The notes under the pieces are model-generated. The model was not told the DNA's origin. It did no database searches and worked only from the letters and a program-made list of their open reading frames with translations. Source: Nocardioides sp. GY 10113 (lineage in GTDB: Bacteria > Actinomycetota > Actinomycetes > Propionibacteriales > Nocardioidaceae). From it: a stretch of DNA of 64,000 nucleotides. The stretch is from NCBI RefSeq assembly GCF_004919105.1, contig NZ_STGK01000001.1:124001-188000 (forward strand), given 5' to 3'. This document shows, piece by piece, positions 43,270-51,915 of the stretch. Position 1 is the first letter of the stretch, and each line of letters begins with the position of its first letter. The translations under genes were made by a program, and so were the position numbers.

Positions 43270-44552
43270 CGGCCGGGGACGTCGGTGAGGCGTTCGCCCG
43301 GGTCCAGGACCGCAGTCCTCGTTGTGTCTGGCTCGACGGCGGAGGCGCCCGGGACTGGTCCCGGCGCCGCTCGATCCTCGGCTGGCTGGACGAGGACGAC
43401 GTCTCGCTGACGTACTCGGCGGCGCGGCGCGAGGTGACCCGGCACGCCGGCGGCCGCTCCGAGGTGGTCGGGGACGACCCGTTCGCCGCGCTGGAGGCCG
43501 AGCTGGCCGCGGGGTCGGAGAGCGACCAGTGGTTCGGCTACTTCGGGTACGCCGCCCGGCCGGACCTGCCGGCGGCGCCCGACCCGGCGCTGCCGGACGC
43601 GGTGTGGATGCGGCCCTCGCACGTCCTGGAGTTCACTCACGTCACACCCGCGGAGGTTTCCGGCCGCGTGACGGGCACTGCAATGGCCGACAAGCCGGGG
43701 AATCCCCGGTCGAGCGGGGATTCCCGGGGCGGCGAGATCCCCGCCGACTACGCCACCGCCTTCGCCCGCGTCCAGGAGCACCTGCACGCCGGCAACTCCT
43801 ACGAGGTCAACCTCACCCACCGGCTCCGCGTGGAGAACCCGCTCGCCCCCGCCGCGGTCTACCTGCGCCTGCGCAGCCTCAACCCGGCGCCGTACGCCGG
43901 CTTCCTCCAGCATGACGTCGAGGGCGCCCGGGCGTGGCTGCTCAGCTCCAGCCCGGAGCGGTACGCGCTGGTCACGGCCGACCGCACCCTGGAGGCGAAG
44001 CCGATCAAGGGCACGACACCGCGCGACCCGCTGCCCGAGGAGGACGCGGCGGCGCGGGCGCGGCTGGCCGGCGACCCCAAGTTCCGCTCCGAGAACCTGA
44101 TGATCGTCGATCTGCTCCGCAACGACCTGAGCCTGGTCTGCGAGGTCGGCAGCGTGGAGGTGCCGCACCTGATGGAGGTGGAGTCCTACGCGTCGGTGCA
44201 CCAGCTGGTCTCCACCGTCCGGGGTCGGCTGCGCGAGGACGTCACGACGGTGGGCGCCCTGCGCTCGCTCTTCCCCGCCGGCTCGATGACCGGCGCGCCC
44301 AAGCTGCGCACGATGGAGATCATCGACGAGGTCGAGGCCGACCCCCGCGGGGTCTACTCCGGCGCGTTCGGCTGGGTCTCAGGCGACGGTCGCGCCGACC
44401 TCGGCGTGGTGATCCGGTCACTGGCCACCGCCGGCGACGGCACCTACGTGCTCGGCACCGGCGGCGGCATCATCGTGGACAGCGACCCCGCCGAGGAGTA
44501 CGCCGAGACGCGGTGGAAGGCCGCGCGGCTGCTCGAGGCCCTGCGCAGCTGA
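43263..44552 (+). CDS. pabB: Aminodeoxychorismate synthase component I (PabB) with in-frame repeat insertion
   Basis: The 429-residue chorismate-binding enzyme makes 4-amino-4-deoxychorismate with PabA. C-terminal motifs are intact: 'SYEVNLTHRL', 'RTLEAKPIKGTTPRD', 'SENLMIVDLLRNDLSLVCEVGSVEVP', 'LFPAGSMTGAPKLRTMEIIDEVE', 'GVYSGAFGWVSGDG' and 'TGGGIIVDSDPAEEYAETRWKA'. Residues 126-154 are encoded by an 85-bp two-hairpin repeat, matching the intergenic copy at 771-855, at the poorly conserved join between N-terminal and catalytic halves. The catalytic part starts just after, so function is probably retained. It overlaps pabA by 7 bases. Confidence 0.88.
   Translation: MVTAGDVGEAFARVQDRSPRCVWLDGGGARDWSRRRSILGWLDEDDVSLTYSAARREVTRHAGGRSEVVGDDPFAALEAELAAGSESDQWFGYFGYAARPDLPAAPDPALPDAVWMRPSHVLEFTHVTPAEVSGRVTGTAMADKPGNPRSSGDSRGGEIPADYATAFARVQEHLHAGNSYEVNLTHRLRVENPLAPAAVYLRLRSLNPAPYAGFLQHDVEGARAWLLSSSPERYALVTADRTLEAKPIKGTTPRDPLPEEDAAARARLAGDPKFRSENLMIVDLLRNDLSLVCEVGSVEVPHLMEVESYASVHQLVSTVRGRLREDVTTVGALRSLFPAGSMTGAPKLRTMEIIDEVEADPRGVYSGAFGWVSGDGRADLGVVIRSLATAGDGTYVLGTGGGIIVDSDPAEEYAETRWKAARLLEALRS
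43640..43724. repeat. 85-bp two-hairpin dispersed repeat, copy inside pabB
   Basis: The copy has the same length as that at 771-855, and long blocks agree (GTCACACC, GCGTGACGG, TGCAATGGCCG, CCCCGGTCGA, CGGGGATTCC). Its first hairpin has decayed (GACGGGCA / TGGCCGACAAG), and the second has one mismatch. The insertion keeps the reading frame. Confidence 0.8.
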
Positions 44553-44594
44553 GCGCGGTCGCGCATGCCGCGCCGGTGGCCGCCGGACCAGGCG

Positions 44595-46268
44595 TCACGC
44601 CCAGTCGTAGTGCTCCCAGCTGACCCCCTGCAGCGGCCCGCTGACGAACTCCAGGATCCCGAACTCGCCATCCCCGTCGCCGGGGAAGGTGTGGACGCCG
44701 GTCCCCGTCCCGAGGGAGGCGGCCGGACCCTCGAGGTCGTAGCTGACGTTGCGGTTCTTTCCGCCCGGGTCGACGGTCAGGGTCACGCTGATCCACTGGG
44801 GCGGGCTGTGGGCGTCGCGGAGGTCGGCGTACAGGACGGTCGTCGACCGGCCCTGAAGAAGGATCCTCAGCGTGTACGCGATGTGACCGGCGTCGCGCGA
44901 GAGCCAGGACCCGAGGTACTGGGCCTCGCCGGTCCGGGCGACCACGACATCGGACCCGCGGTGCCACACCTGTTCCAGGTAGGGCGTGCGGTCCTCGATG
45001 CGTGCGGCCGGCTCGGCCAGCGAACCGGCGGGGATCGGGTTGGCCGGAAGTCCTGTCGAGCTCGCCGCCCACTGGACGCGGCGCAGCTCGAAGGAGCGGG
45101 TGAGCGCCAGCACCAGCAGCGCTTGCCCCGCGGGGACGTCCCAGGAGCGGGCGACCTCGCTCGAGCTGGAGGTGGCGCGGGTCTTCGAGCCGCCCCAGTG
45201 GTGCTCGTAGACGAACTGCTGGTCGACACCGACCTTGGCGAAGACCACGCCGGTGTCCGCCTTGAAGGTCGTAGAGGTGCCGAGGACGTTGTTCCAGATC
45301 TCAGCGACCTCCTCGGTGATGCCGGACTGGAAGGAGATGCTCAGCGTCGTGCCGGAGGCCTGGTCGATCTGGTCGGCCACCCAGGACCGCTCGCCGGACC
45401 ATGACTCGTACCCCAGGACCAGGTAGTACGGGCAGTAGGTCGCGCGGTTGTAGCCCGGAAGGGACGCCGCGACCGTGGCGAGAGCCGGGTCATCGACGGC
45501 GTAGGAGGGCACGAAGGAGAAGCTGGACAACCGTCGGGTGACGGGGGCGTCGAAGTCCCATTGCGCCGGCTCCCCCGGCGGCTTGTAGGTGCCCGCCTGG
45601 GCCAGTTGCTGCTCCCAGTAGGCGTAGGTCGCCTCCTCCGGGTAGATCCGTGGGACGTCGGACCTGTTGCCTCTCCCGACGAAGAGGTGCTCGGGCCTCA
45701 CCTCGTCGCCGGCCTGCTCGAGGCGCGGCTCGGCCACCTTCGAGAGGTCCTCCTCGTCCAGCCGGATGCAGGTTCCGTACTTCTTGCTGCGGATGCGGAC
45801 GATCGACGTCCAGGAGTACGCGCCCAGGTAGCGCGGCAGCGACGAGGGCGGGACGCTGCAGATCTCCAGGTCCCAGAGCTGCTCGTCGGCCCGACGGTAA
45901 CGCTCGACGCGCAGGGTGCCGTCGGGCTGGGCGGTGAGGACCCCCTCGCCCTGAGCCAGGGTCATCCACCCGTCGGCGCCGGGGTGGCCGTGCCAGGTGG
46001 CGTAGTTGCTGACCGCGTCGGGGTCGATCGTCAGCCTCCCGGACTCGATCTCGGCCGGCGTGGGGTAGTCGTGCGCCGTCCCGGCGCACGCCACGCCCAG
46101 CCAGCGCCCTCGATACCCGTAGTCGAAGACCGACTGGAAGTACATGTGCAGGAGGTGGAACTGCTTGCGGCGGTGCCGCACGGTGGTGGGGCCCACCGTG
46201 GCCTCCGCCGTCGAGACACTCGGCGTGCACCGGGACGTGGACAACATCGTGCGAGTGGCCTGGTCCAT
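44595..46268 (-). CDS. Orphan protein with an aerolysin-like beta-pore-forming segment
   Basis: No family could be named with certainty. The 557-residue product has no signal peptide or membrane helix. Residues 276-285 (YYLVLGYESW) and 308-388 resemble aerolysin/ETX-MTX2-type toxins: Ser/Thr-alternating strands (SISFQSGITEEVAEIWNN, GTSTTFKADTGVVFAKVGV), an aromatic strand (QQFVYEHHWGGSKTRATSS) and a closing 'DVPAGQALLVLAL'. Residues 90-115 (GWMTLAQGEGVLTAQPDGTLRVE, seen in pieces) are reminiscent of a beta-trefoil. The last 100 residues look like a beta sandwich. The gene stands alone, with less GC-extreme codons than its neighbours, suggesting acquisition. A cytolysin released by lysis, or a defence protein, is possible; both are inference. 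Confidence 0.6.
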   Translation of the reverse strand: MDQATRTMLSTSRCTPSVSTAEATVGPTTVRHRRKQFHLLHMYFQSVFDYGYRGRWLGVACAGTAHDYPTPAEIESGRLTIDPDAVSNYATWHGHPGADGWMTLAQGEGVLTAQPDGTLRVERYRRADEQLWDLEICSVPPSSLPRYLGAYSWTSIVRIRSKKYGTCIRLDEEDLSKVAEPRLEQAGDEVRPEHLFVGRGNRSDVPRIYPEEATYAYWEQQLAQAGTYKPPGEPAQWDFDAPVTRRLSSFSFVPSYAVDDPALATVAASLPGYNRATYCPYYLVLGYESWSGERSWVADQIDQASGTTLSISFQSGITEEVAEIWNNVLGTSTTFKADTGVVFAKVGVDQQFVYEHHWGGSKTRATSSSSEVARSWDVPAGQALLVLALTRSFELRRVQWAASSTGLPANPIPAGSLAEPAARIEDRTPYLEQVWHRGSDVVVARTGEAQYLGSWLSRDAGHIAYTLRILLQGRSTTVLYADLRDAHSPPQWISVTLTVDPGGKNRNVSYDLEGPAASLGTGTGVHTFPGDGDGEFGILEFVSGPLQGVSWEHYDWA

Positions 46269-46374
46269 GGAGGACCCCCTTCGGCTGGACCCGCCACGCT
46301 AGCAGTCGCCAGCCCCTCGGGCCCCGCGTCGCCGGAGCGGTCTGGGCCGGTCCGGCGACCCGCGGATGGGATGG

Positions 46375-47601
46375 TCAGCGCAGATCGGTGAGCGTCCCCG
46401 GGTCGACGGTGGTGCCGACGATCTCGCGCAACCGGTCCGAGACGTCCCAGATGTTCACGTTCATCGCGGCGGTGACCCGGTTCTCGTCGTCCAGCCAGTA
46501 GGCGATGAACTCGCCGTCCGCCAGCGACCCGCGGACCTCGACGGTGTCGGACGCCGACCCGTGCCCGACGTACTCCATCCCGAAGTCGAACTGGTCGGTG
46601 TAGAAGTACGGCAGCCAGTCGTAGGCGACCTCCTGGCCGAGGATCGACTTGGCCGCGGCCTTGCCCTGGCGGATCGCGTTGTCCCAGTGCTCGACGCGCA
46701 GCGGTCCGAGGACGGTGTTGACCGCGAGCGCCGCGTCGCCGGCGGCCCACACGTGCGGGTCGGTCGCGCGCAGCTGCTGGTCCACGGTGATCCCGCCGCC
46801 GTCCTCGCGGGTCGCGACGCCGAGACCTGCCTCCTCGGCCAGCGAGGTGCGTGGCGCGGCGCCCACCGCGACCACAACCAGGTCCGCGTCGAACGTGCCG
46901 TCGGAGGTCCGTACGCCGGTGGGTGCGAGCTGCGGGTGGCCGTCGACGGTCTCGATCGCCTCGACGGTGACGCCGGTGCGGATGTCCACCCCGTGCCCGC
47001 GGTGCAGGTCGGTCAGGTACTGCGCCATCTCCTCACCCAGCACCCCGGCCAGCGGCAGCGGAGCCGCCTCCAGCACGGTGACCTCCATCCCGGCCTGCCG
47101 GGCCGCGGCGGCCAGCTCGAGGCCGATCCAGCCGCCGCCCACCAGGACGACCCGGCCGCCGGCGCGGAACGCCTCCTTCAGCGCATCCGCGTCCTCCACC
47201 GTCCGCAGGTACGCCGCCGCGCCGGCGCCGGGGAGGTCCGGCACCTTCGGCTCGGCGCCGGTGGCCAGCAGCAGCGCGTCGTAGGAGAGCGGGTCGCCCA
47301 GCGGCGGCGCCGGGTCGACGGTCACCGTCCGGGCTGCCAGGTCGATGCCGGTCGCGGTCGTGCCGGTGAGCACGCGCACGTGGTGCTCGTCGTACCAGGC
47401 CTGGTCGTGGACGAGGGCGTCGGCGAAGGTCTTCGTGCCGCTCAGGTAGCTCTTCGACAGCGGTGGCCGCTCGTACGGCAGGTGGTCCTCGGCGGCGACC
47501 AGGGTGATCGCGCCGTCGTACCCCTCCTCGCGCAGCGTGGTGATGGCGTGGGCCGCGGCGAGTCCGCCGCCCACGATGACGATCTGCTGGGACTCGGTCA
47601 T
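46375..47601 (-). CDS. Ferredoxin/rubredoxin reductase-type FAD oxidoreductase
   Basis: The 408-residue NAD(P)H-dependent flavoprotein belongs to the putidaredoxin/rhodocoxin reductase group: FAD fold IVIVGGGLAAAHAITTLRE, 'LPYERPPLSKSYL' signature, NAD fold VVLVGGGWIGLELAAAARQAG, and 'GDAALAVNTVLGPLRVEHWDNAIRQGKAAA' near the FAD-contacting C-terminal part. Such enzymes feed electrons to ferredoxins for P450s or oxygenases. No ferredoxin or oxygenase gene is adjacent, so its partner must lie elsewhere. The start follows the typical 'MTESQQIVIV' opening. Confidence 0.9.
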   Translation of the reverse strand: MTESQQIVIVGGGLAAAHAITTLREEGYDGAITLVAAEDHLPYERPPLSKSYLSGTKTFADALVHDQAWYDEHHVRVLTGTTATGIDLAARTVTVDPAPPLGDPLSYDALLLATGAEPKVPDLPGAGAAAYLRTVEDADALKEAFRAGGRVVLVGGGWIGLELAAAARQAGMEVTVLEAAPLPLAGVLGEEMAQYLTDLHRGHGVDIRTGVTVEAIETVDGHPQLAPTGVRTSDGTFDADLVVVAVGAAPRTSLAEEAGLGVATREDGGGITVDQQLRATDPHVWAAGDAALAVNTVLGPLRVEHWDNAIRQGKAAAKSILGQEVAYDWLPYFYTDQFDFGMEYVGHGSASDTVEVRGSLADGEFIAYWLDDENRVTAAMNVNIWDVSDRLREIVGTTVDPGTLTDLR

Positions 47602-47654
47602 GCTCGGAGCCTGCCCGGTCGCGCCGGCGCGAAACGGGTGCCGGGAAAGCCCGT

Positions 47655-48296
47655 CTACTCAGCCGGCGACTCGGAGGCCGACTCAGCCGGCGACTCCGAC
47701 GCCGGCGCCGGCTTGCCCGCGCCGCTGTCGACCGCGTGCCGCGAGAGCACCCGCAGCGTCTCCTCGACGCCGGCGACCACCATCTCCTCGTCGTAGGGCT
47801 TCGGGTCCGCCACGTTGACCACCTGGAACAGCGTGCCGTTCTCGACGAAGCCGGTCACGTAGAGCTGCTGGTTGCGGGCGTCGACCACCAGGCGGGCCCC
47901 GTCCGCGCCGGGCACGTCGACGTCGCGGACGTCGGCGGTCGACTCCTGGCCCATCGCGCTCCACAGCTCGTCCAGCGTGCCGTCGAAGAGCTGGTAGTTG
48001 GCGGTCAGCACCGGGTCGCCGGAGTCGGCCTCCGGCGCGAACCGGCAGTCCGGCTGCGTGGGGGTGCCGTCGTTCTTGGTCGTCTCCGCGCCGAGGTGCT
48101 TCTTCACGAACGCCTCGGTGATCGCGTCGCAGGGGTTCCACAGCGCCGGGGTCTCGGTGGGCAGGTCCGGCCTCGGGGCGGCCTCGTCGTCCGAGCACGC
48201 GGCCAGGCCGAGCGTCAGCACGGGCAGCGCGGCCAGTGCGGCGGCCGTCCGGAGACGGGGGCGGTCTGTCCTCGGTGACCTAGGCAACGGGGGCAT
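47655..48296 (-). CDS. DUF3558-like lipoprotein
   Basis: This 213-residue lipoprotein has a signal peptide with lipobox LGLAAC (Cys34). The body resembles actinobacterial DUF3558: 'LWNPCDAITEAFVKKHLGAETT', 'QPDCRFAPEADSGDPVLTANYQLFDGTLDELW' and 'LRVLSRHAVD'. The tail is a Ser/Pro/Glu repeat (SESPAESASESPAE). It overlaps the histidine kinase gene by 17 bases, so it is probably part of the two-component operon and could sense or modulate the envelope signal for the kinase. Biochemical role unknown. Confidence 0.82.
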   Translation of the reverse strand: MPPLPRSPRTDRPRLRTAAALAALPVLTLGLAACSDDEAAPRPDLPTETPALWNPCDAITEAFVKKHLGAETTKNDGTPTQPDCRFAPEADSGDPVLTANYQLFDGTLDELWSAMGQESTADVRDVDVPGADGARLVVDARNQQLYVTGFVENGTLFQVVNVADPKPYDEEMVVAGVEETLRVLSRHAVDSGAGKPAPASESPAESASESPAE

Positions 48297-49692
48297 CGGG
48301 ACGTTCCTTTCCGGGGAGTCGGAGCACCAGGCGGGCTCCGCCGCTCGCGTTCTCCGTGGCGTGCACGGTGCCGGAGTGCCGCTCGGCGACCTGCCGGACG
48401 ATCGCCAGTCCGAGTCCGGAACCGGGCATCGTACGGGCGTCGGGGGAGCGCCAGAACCGGTCGAAGATCAGCGTACGGTCCGCCTCGGCGATGCCGGGAC
48501 CCTGGTCGTCCACGGTGAGCACGCCGTCGCTGAGCCGCACCGTCACCTGGCCCTCGGCGGGGCTCCACTTCGCGGCGTTGTCGAGCAGGTTGGTCACCGC
48601 CCGCTCCAGCTCGGCGGCGTCGCCGACGACCCACCACGGGCGGGTGAAGACCTCGTAGCTCAGGCCCGGGGCGCGGAGCCGGACCCGCTGCACGGCGTGC
48701 TCGACCACCTCGCCCAGGTCGATCGCCTCCACCTGCAGGCGCACGGGCTCCTCCCGGGCCAGCGCGGTCAGGTCCCCGATCAGCGTGGTCAGCTCCTCGA
48801 TCTGCGCCCGGATGTCGTCGAGCAGCTCGGTGCGGGCCTCGGCGGGCAGCGCGTCGGGGTCGTTCCCGGCCATGGTGAGCAGCTCGATGTTGGTGCGCAG
48901 CGCCGTCAACGGGGTGCGCAGCTCGTGGCCGGCATCGGCGACCAGCTGGCGCTGCCGGGTCCGGGAGGCGTCCAGCGCCGTGAGCATGTGGTTGAACGCC
49001 GTCGCCAGGCGCGCGACCTCGTCGTCGCCCTCGACGGGCAGCGGCGTCAGGTCCTCGGTGCGGGCGATGTCCTCCACCGCGTCGGTGAGGCGGCGTACCG
49101 GTCGCAGGCCGTTGGTGGCGACCCCCAGGCCGGCGAAGGTGGCGGTGACCACCCCGAGGATGCCGAACGCCAGCGTCACCCAGCCCAGCCGGGCCAGGAT
49201 CAGGTCCTGGTCGGCCAGCGGCTGGGCCATGATCAGCGCGACGCCGTCGGCCTGGGTCGGTACCGCGACCACCCGGTACCGCTCGTCCGCGATCAGCAGG
49301 GTGCGCAGGCTGGAGTCGCTCTCGCCGAGGGCCACCTTCAGCTCGGGCGCGCCGAGCTCGATGTTGGGGCCGCGGTCGAGGATCTGGCCGTGCCCGTTGC
49401 TGTAGAGGAAGGCGATCCGGACGTCCGCCGCGCCGATCGCCCAGGACGGCACCTTGGTGTCGGCGAGGGCGAGCAGCGTGTTGGAGCCGGCCGCGGCGTT
49501 GGCCCGCTTCTCCAGGTTGCGATCGAGGCTGTCCTGCATCTGCACCCGCGCGGTCACGTAGGCGCCCACGGCGACGAACGCGACGGCCAGCGCCACCGCC
49601 ATCGTGGTCAGCAGCACGACCCGGCTGGCCAGGGACCGGCGGTAGTGCCAGCGGCCGTCCGGGCCGGGCCCGACCGCCAGGGACCAGCTCAC
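48280..49692 (-). CDS. Sensor histidine kinase, MprB/CseC-like
   Basis: The 470-residue membrane kinase has a TM helix at about 27-50, an extracytoplasmic sensor region to about 160, a second TM ([26 protein letters not shown]), HAMP (about 185-240), the phosphoacceptor H-box '[24 protein letters not shown]' (His about 253), N-box '[11 protein letters not shown]' and G-boxes 'DDQGPGIAE', '[18 protein letters not shown]'. It autophosphorylates and passes phosphate to the regulator encoded just upstream, whose stop overlaps its GTG start (GTGA). MprB-like sensors respond to envelope stress; the ligand is unknown. Confidence 0.9.
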   Translation of the reverse strand: MSWSLAVGPGPDGRWHYRRSLASRVVLLTTMAVALAVAFVAVGAYVTARVQMQDSLDRNLEKRANAAAGSNTLLALADTKVPSWAIGAADVRIAFLYSNGHGQILDRGPNIELGAPELKVALGESDSSLRTLLIADERYRVVAVPTQADGVALIMAQPLADQDLILARLGWVTLAFGILGVVTATFAGLGVATNGLRPVRRLTDAVEDIARTEDLTPLPVEGDDEVARLATAFNHMLTALDASRTRQRQLVADAGHELRTPLTALRTNIELLTMAGNDPDALPAEARTELLDDIRAQIEELTTLIGDLTALAREEPVRLQVEAIDLGEVVEHAVQRVRLRAPGLSYEVFTRPWWVVGDAAELERAVTNLLDNAAKWSPAEGQVTVRLSDGVLTVDDQGPGIAEADRTLIFDRFWRSPDARTMPGSGLGLAIVRQVAERHSGTVHATENASGGARLVLRLPGKERPDAPVA

Positions 49693-50402
49693 GCGTCGGG
49701 CGCCTTCAGCACGTAGCCGATGCCGCGGACGGTGTGGATCAGCCGGGGCTCGTCCCCGGCCTCGGTCTTGCGGCGCAGGTAGCCGACGTACACCTCGAGG
49801 GAGTTGGCCGTGGTCGGGAAGTCGTAGCCCCAGACCTCCTCCAGGATGAAGCTGCGGTCCAGCACGCGGCGCGGCCGGCGCAGGAACATCTCCAGCAGCG
49901 TGAACTCGGTGCGGGTCAGCTCGATCGGTCGGCCGCCGCGGGTCACCTCGCGGGTGGTCACGTTCATCGTCAGGTCGGCGAAGGAGAGCGTCTCCTCGGC
50001 GTCGCCCTCCTCGGCCGGCACCACCCGGCGCAGCAGGGCACGCAGCCGTGCCAGCAGCTCCTGCAGCGCGAACGGCTTGGTCAGGTAGTCGTCCGCGCCC
50101 GCGTCGAGGCCCTCGACCCGCTCGCCGACCGCGTCGCGCGCGGTCAGCACCAGGATCGGTACGTCGTTCCCGGCGGCCCGCAGCGCCCGGGTCGTCTCCA
50201 GGCCGTCCAGCCGCGGCATCATCACGTCCATCACGACCACGTCGGGGGCGACGGTTCCGATCCCGGCCAGCGCCTCGGCGCCGTCACTGGCCAGGTGGAC
50301 GTCGTACCCGTTGAACTCCAGGGAGCGGCGCAGCGACTCTCGCACCGCGCGGTCGTCGTCGACCACCAGGATCCGGGCGGCGGGCGTCGCGTTGCTGGGC
50401 AT
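49689..50402 (-). CDS. Response regulator, OmpR family (MprA-like)
   Basis: The 237-residue OmpR/PhoB-type regulator has an N-terminal receiver ([25 protein letters not shown], phospho-Asp in [12 protein letters not shown] near residue 57, '[42 protein letters not shown]') and a C-terminal winged helix ('[53 protein letters not shown]'). It should bind direct repeats. A CTCAG-N6-CTCAG element lies upstream at 50425-50440, which suggests autoregulation, and the same element precedes the small gene at 9338. It is first in the operon with the kinase and the DUF3558-like lipoprotein. Confidence 0.92.
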   Translation of the reverse strand: MPSNATPAARILVVDDDRAVRESLRRSLEFNGYDVHLASDGAEALAGIGTVAPDVVVMDVMMPRLDGLETTRALRAAGNDVPILVLTARDAVGERVEGLDAGADDYLTKPFALQELLARLRALLRRVVPAEEGDAEETLSFADLTMNVTTREVTRGGRPIELTRTEFTLLEMFLRRPRRVLDRSFILEEVWGYDFPTTANSLEVYVGYLRRKTEAGDEPRLIHTVRGIGYVLKAPDA

Positions 50403-50424
50403 GGCCTCATCATGGCCGATCGTG

Positions 50425-50440
50425 CTGAGCGGGCGCTGAG
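50425..50440 (-). promoter_or_regulatory. CTCAG-N6-CTCAG direct repeat upstream of the response regulator
   Basis: On the minus strand CTCAG-CGCCCG-CTCAG with an 11-bp period, ending 22 bases before the regulator ATG. MprA of M. tuberculosis binds 8-bp direct repeats three bases apart, the same period (recalled). The copy at 9298-9313 shares the GCGCTCTCAG context. Confidence 0.5.
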
Positions 50441-50486
50441 AGCGCGCCGCGGGGCGGGCGGCGCCGGGTCGGCGCAGCGGGTCGGC

Positions 50487-51347
50487 TCAGGCGAAGCGGC
50501 GCGCCAACCGGCCGGCACGGGCGCCGTACTGGCCGCCGAAGAGGCAGGTGTGCACCAGCAGCGGGTAGAGCTGGTGGTACGCGAGCCGGTCCTCCCAGCC
50601 CTCGGCCAGCGGGGTCTCCTCCTGGTAGGCGGCCATCACCGCCGGCAGCTGCGGCAGTCCGAAGAGCGCCAGCATCGCCAGGTCCATCTCCCGCATGCCG
50701 CCGTGGGCGGCGGGGTCGATGACGACGACGCGGCCCTCCGCGCCCCAGAGCACGTTGCCGTTCCACAGGTCGCCGTGCAGTCGCGCCGGCGGCTCCTCGG
50801 GGACGATCTCGGCACAGGCCGCCGCGGCGCGCTCGATGGCGTCCGCGTCCTCCGGCGCGAGCAGTCCCTTGTTCCGGGCCACCGTGAGGTAGGGCCGGAT
50901 CCGTCGTTCGGCGTAGAACTCCGCCCACGTGTCGAGCGGGCGGTTCGGCATCGGCAGCCGACCGATGTAGCCGTCGGTCGGGCCGCCGTACGACGCCGCG
51001 CCCGCCGCGTGGGTGCGCGCCAGGGCACGGCCGAAGCCGGCGGCGGCATCCGCGTCCGGGCGCCCCGGCTCGACCCAGCCGAGGATGATGCAGTCCTCGG
51101 CGACGGCGAGCACCTCCGGAGTGGCGGCACCGCCGGGGACCTCGGAGAGCCAGCGCAGCCCGGTGGCCTCGGCGGCGAAGAACCGCGGCGGCGCCGGGGT
51201 GAGGGTCTTGAGCAGGGCGGAGCGGCCGGTGGAGAGCCGGAGCTTCACCGCGGTGGCGATGTCGCCTCCGGCGACCGGTGCGGTGGCGATCACCGCGGTG
51301 CCGAGCAGCTGCTCGGCGCGCTCAGCGATCACCGGTTGCCGAGCCAC
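50487..51347 (-). CDS. Fructosamine kinase family protein
   Basis: The 286-residue kinase-fold protein of the fructosamine-3-kinase family phosphorylates ketosamine adducts so that they fall off proteins. Motifs: 'DIATAVKLRLSTGRSALLKTL' (ATP lobe), 'LHGDLWNGNVLW' (catalytic loop, about residue 187-197), 'VVIDPAAHGGMREMDLAML' (Mg site) and C-terminal 'LYPLLVHTCLFGGQYGARA'. GTG start. It stands alone between the regulator and the holin-like gene. Confidence 0.9.
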   Translation of the reverse strand: MARQPVIAERAEQLLGTAVIATAPVAGGDIATAVKLRLSTGRSALLKTLTPAPPRFFAAEATGLRWLSEVPGGAATPEVLAVAEDCIILGWVEPGRPDADAAAGFGRALARTHAAGAASYGGPTDGYIGRLPMPNRPLDTWAEFYAERRIRPYLTVARNKGLLAPEDADAIERAAAACAEIVPEEPPARLHGDLWNGNVLWGAEGRVVVIDPAAHGGMREMDLAMLALFGLPQLPAVMAAYQEETPLAEGWEDRLAYHQLYPLLVHTCLFGGQYGARAGRLARRFA

Positions 51348-51408
51348 CCCGCCTCACCTCCCACGGGTCCGGCCGGGCGGTGCTGGCTACGCCGAGGCGC
51401 GTGGTGCC

Positions 51409-51822
51409 TCAGGCCTGCCCCTTGAGCGCCTTCGGGATCTCACGACCCTGGTTGATGGCACGCTCCGGCGCCCTGACCTTCTTGAACCGGCGAACGCCGA
51501 TGAAGCCGACCAGCGCGGCCAGCAGCACGTAGATGCCGACCACGCAGAGGAACGCCCACTGCAGGTCGAGGCCCTCGCCGTTCCAGTGGATGAAGTAGGC
51601 GAGCGCGACCGAGAACATGATCAGCGCCAGCAGCAGCAGAAACGCCGCGACGCCGAGGAGGGCGACGCCGGTGCCTCCGGCGGTCACGCTCACCTTGAGC
51701 TCGGACTTGGCGAGCTCGATCTCCTTGCGGACGAGGATCGAGATGTCGCTCTGTGCGTCCTTGATCAGGCGCCCGATGGTGGGCTCTTCGGCGATCGGGT
51801 CGGTGGCCATGCCGACGACCAT
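51409..51822 (-). CDS. Phage holin family (DUF1469-like) membrane protein
   Basis: This 137-residue protein has an N-terminal amphipathic helix (TIGRLIKDAQSDISILVRKEIELAKSEL) and two membrane helices (VALLGVAAFLLLLALIMFSVALAYF; AFLCVVGIYVLLAALVGFIGV) with a basic tail (RRFKKVRAPERA). This is the actinobacterial DUF1469/'holin superfamily III' architecture found throughout the phylum with no phage nearby; the name does not imply lysis. The ATG at 51822 has a TATCGAT box seven bases upstream; ATG 51810 is an alternative. The gene is divergent from nhaA. The function is unknown. Confidence 0.82.
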   Translation of the reverse strand: MVVGMATDPIAEEPTIGRLIKDAQSDISILVRKEIELAKSELKVSVTAGGTGVALLGVAAFLLLLALIMFSVALAYFIHWNGEGLDLQWAFLCVVGIYVLLAALVGFIGVRRFKKVRAPERAINQGREIPKALKGQA

Positions 51823-51915
51823 ACCGATATCGATAGGATCGCTGACAGGTGAGCCGGGAAGTCTGGTCGGCAGTCGATTCGCCCTGCCCGTTCTCCACCC
51901 CCGCCTGGAGGCCAT

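Noticed and set aside
51409..51822. Holin as a sign of a prophage
   Set aside because: The DUF1469-type 'holin' is a common actinobacterial membrane protein, and no endolysin, structural or integrase gene is nearby.
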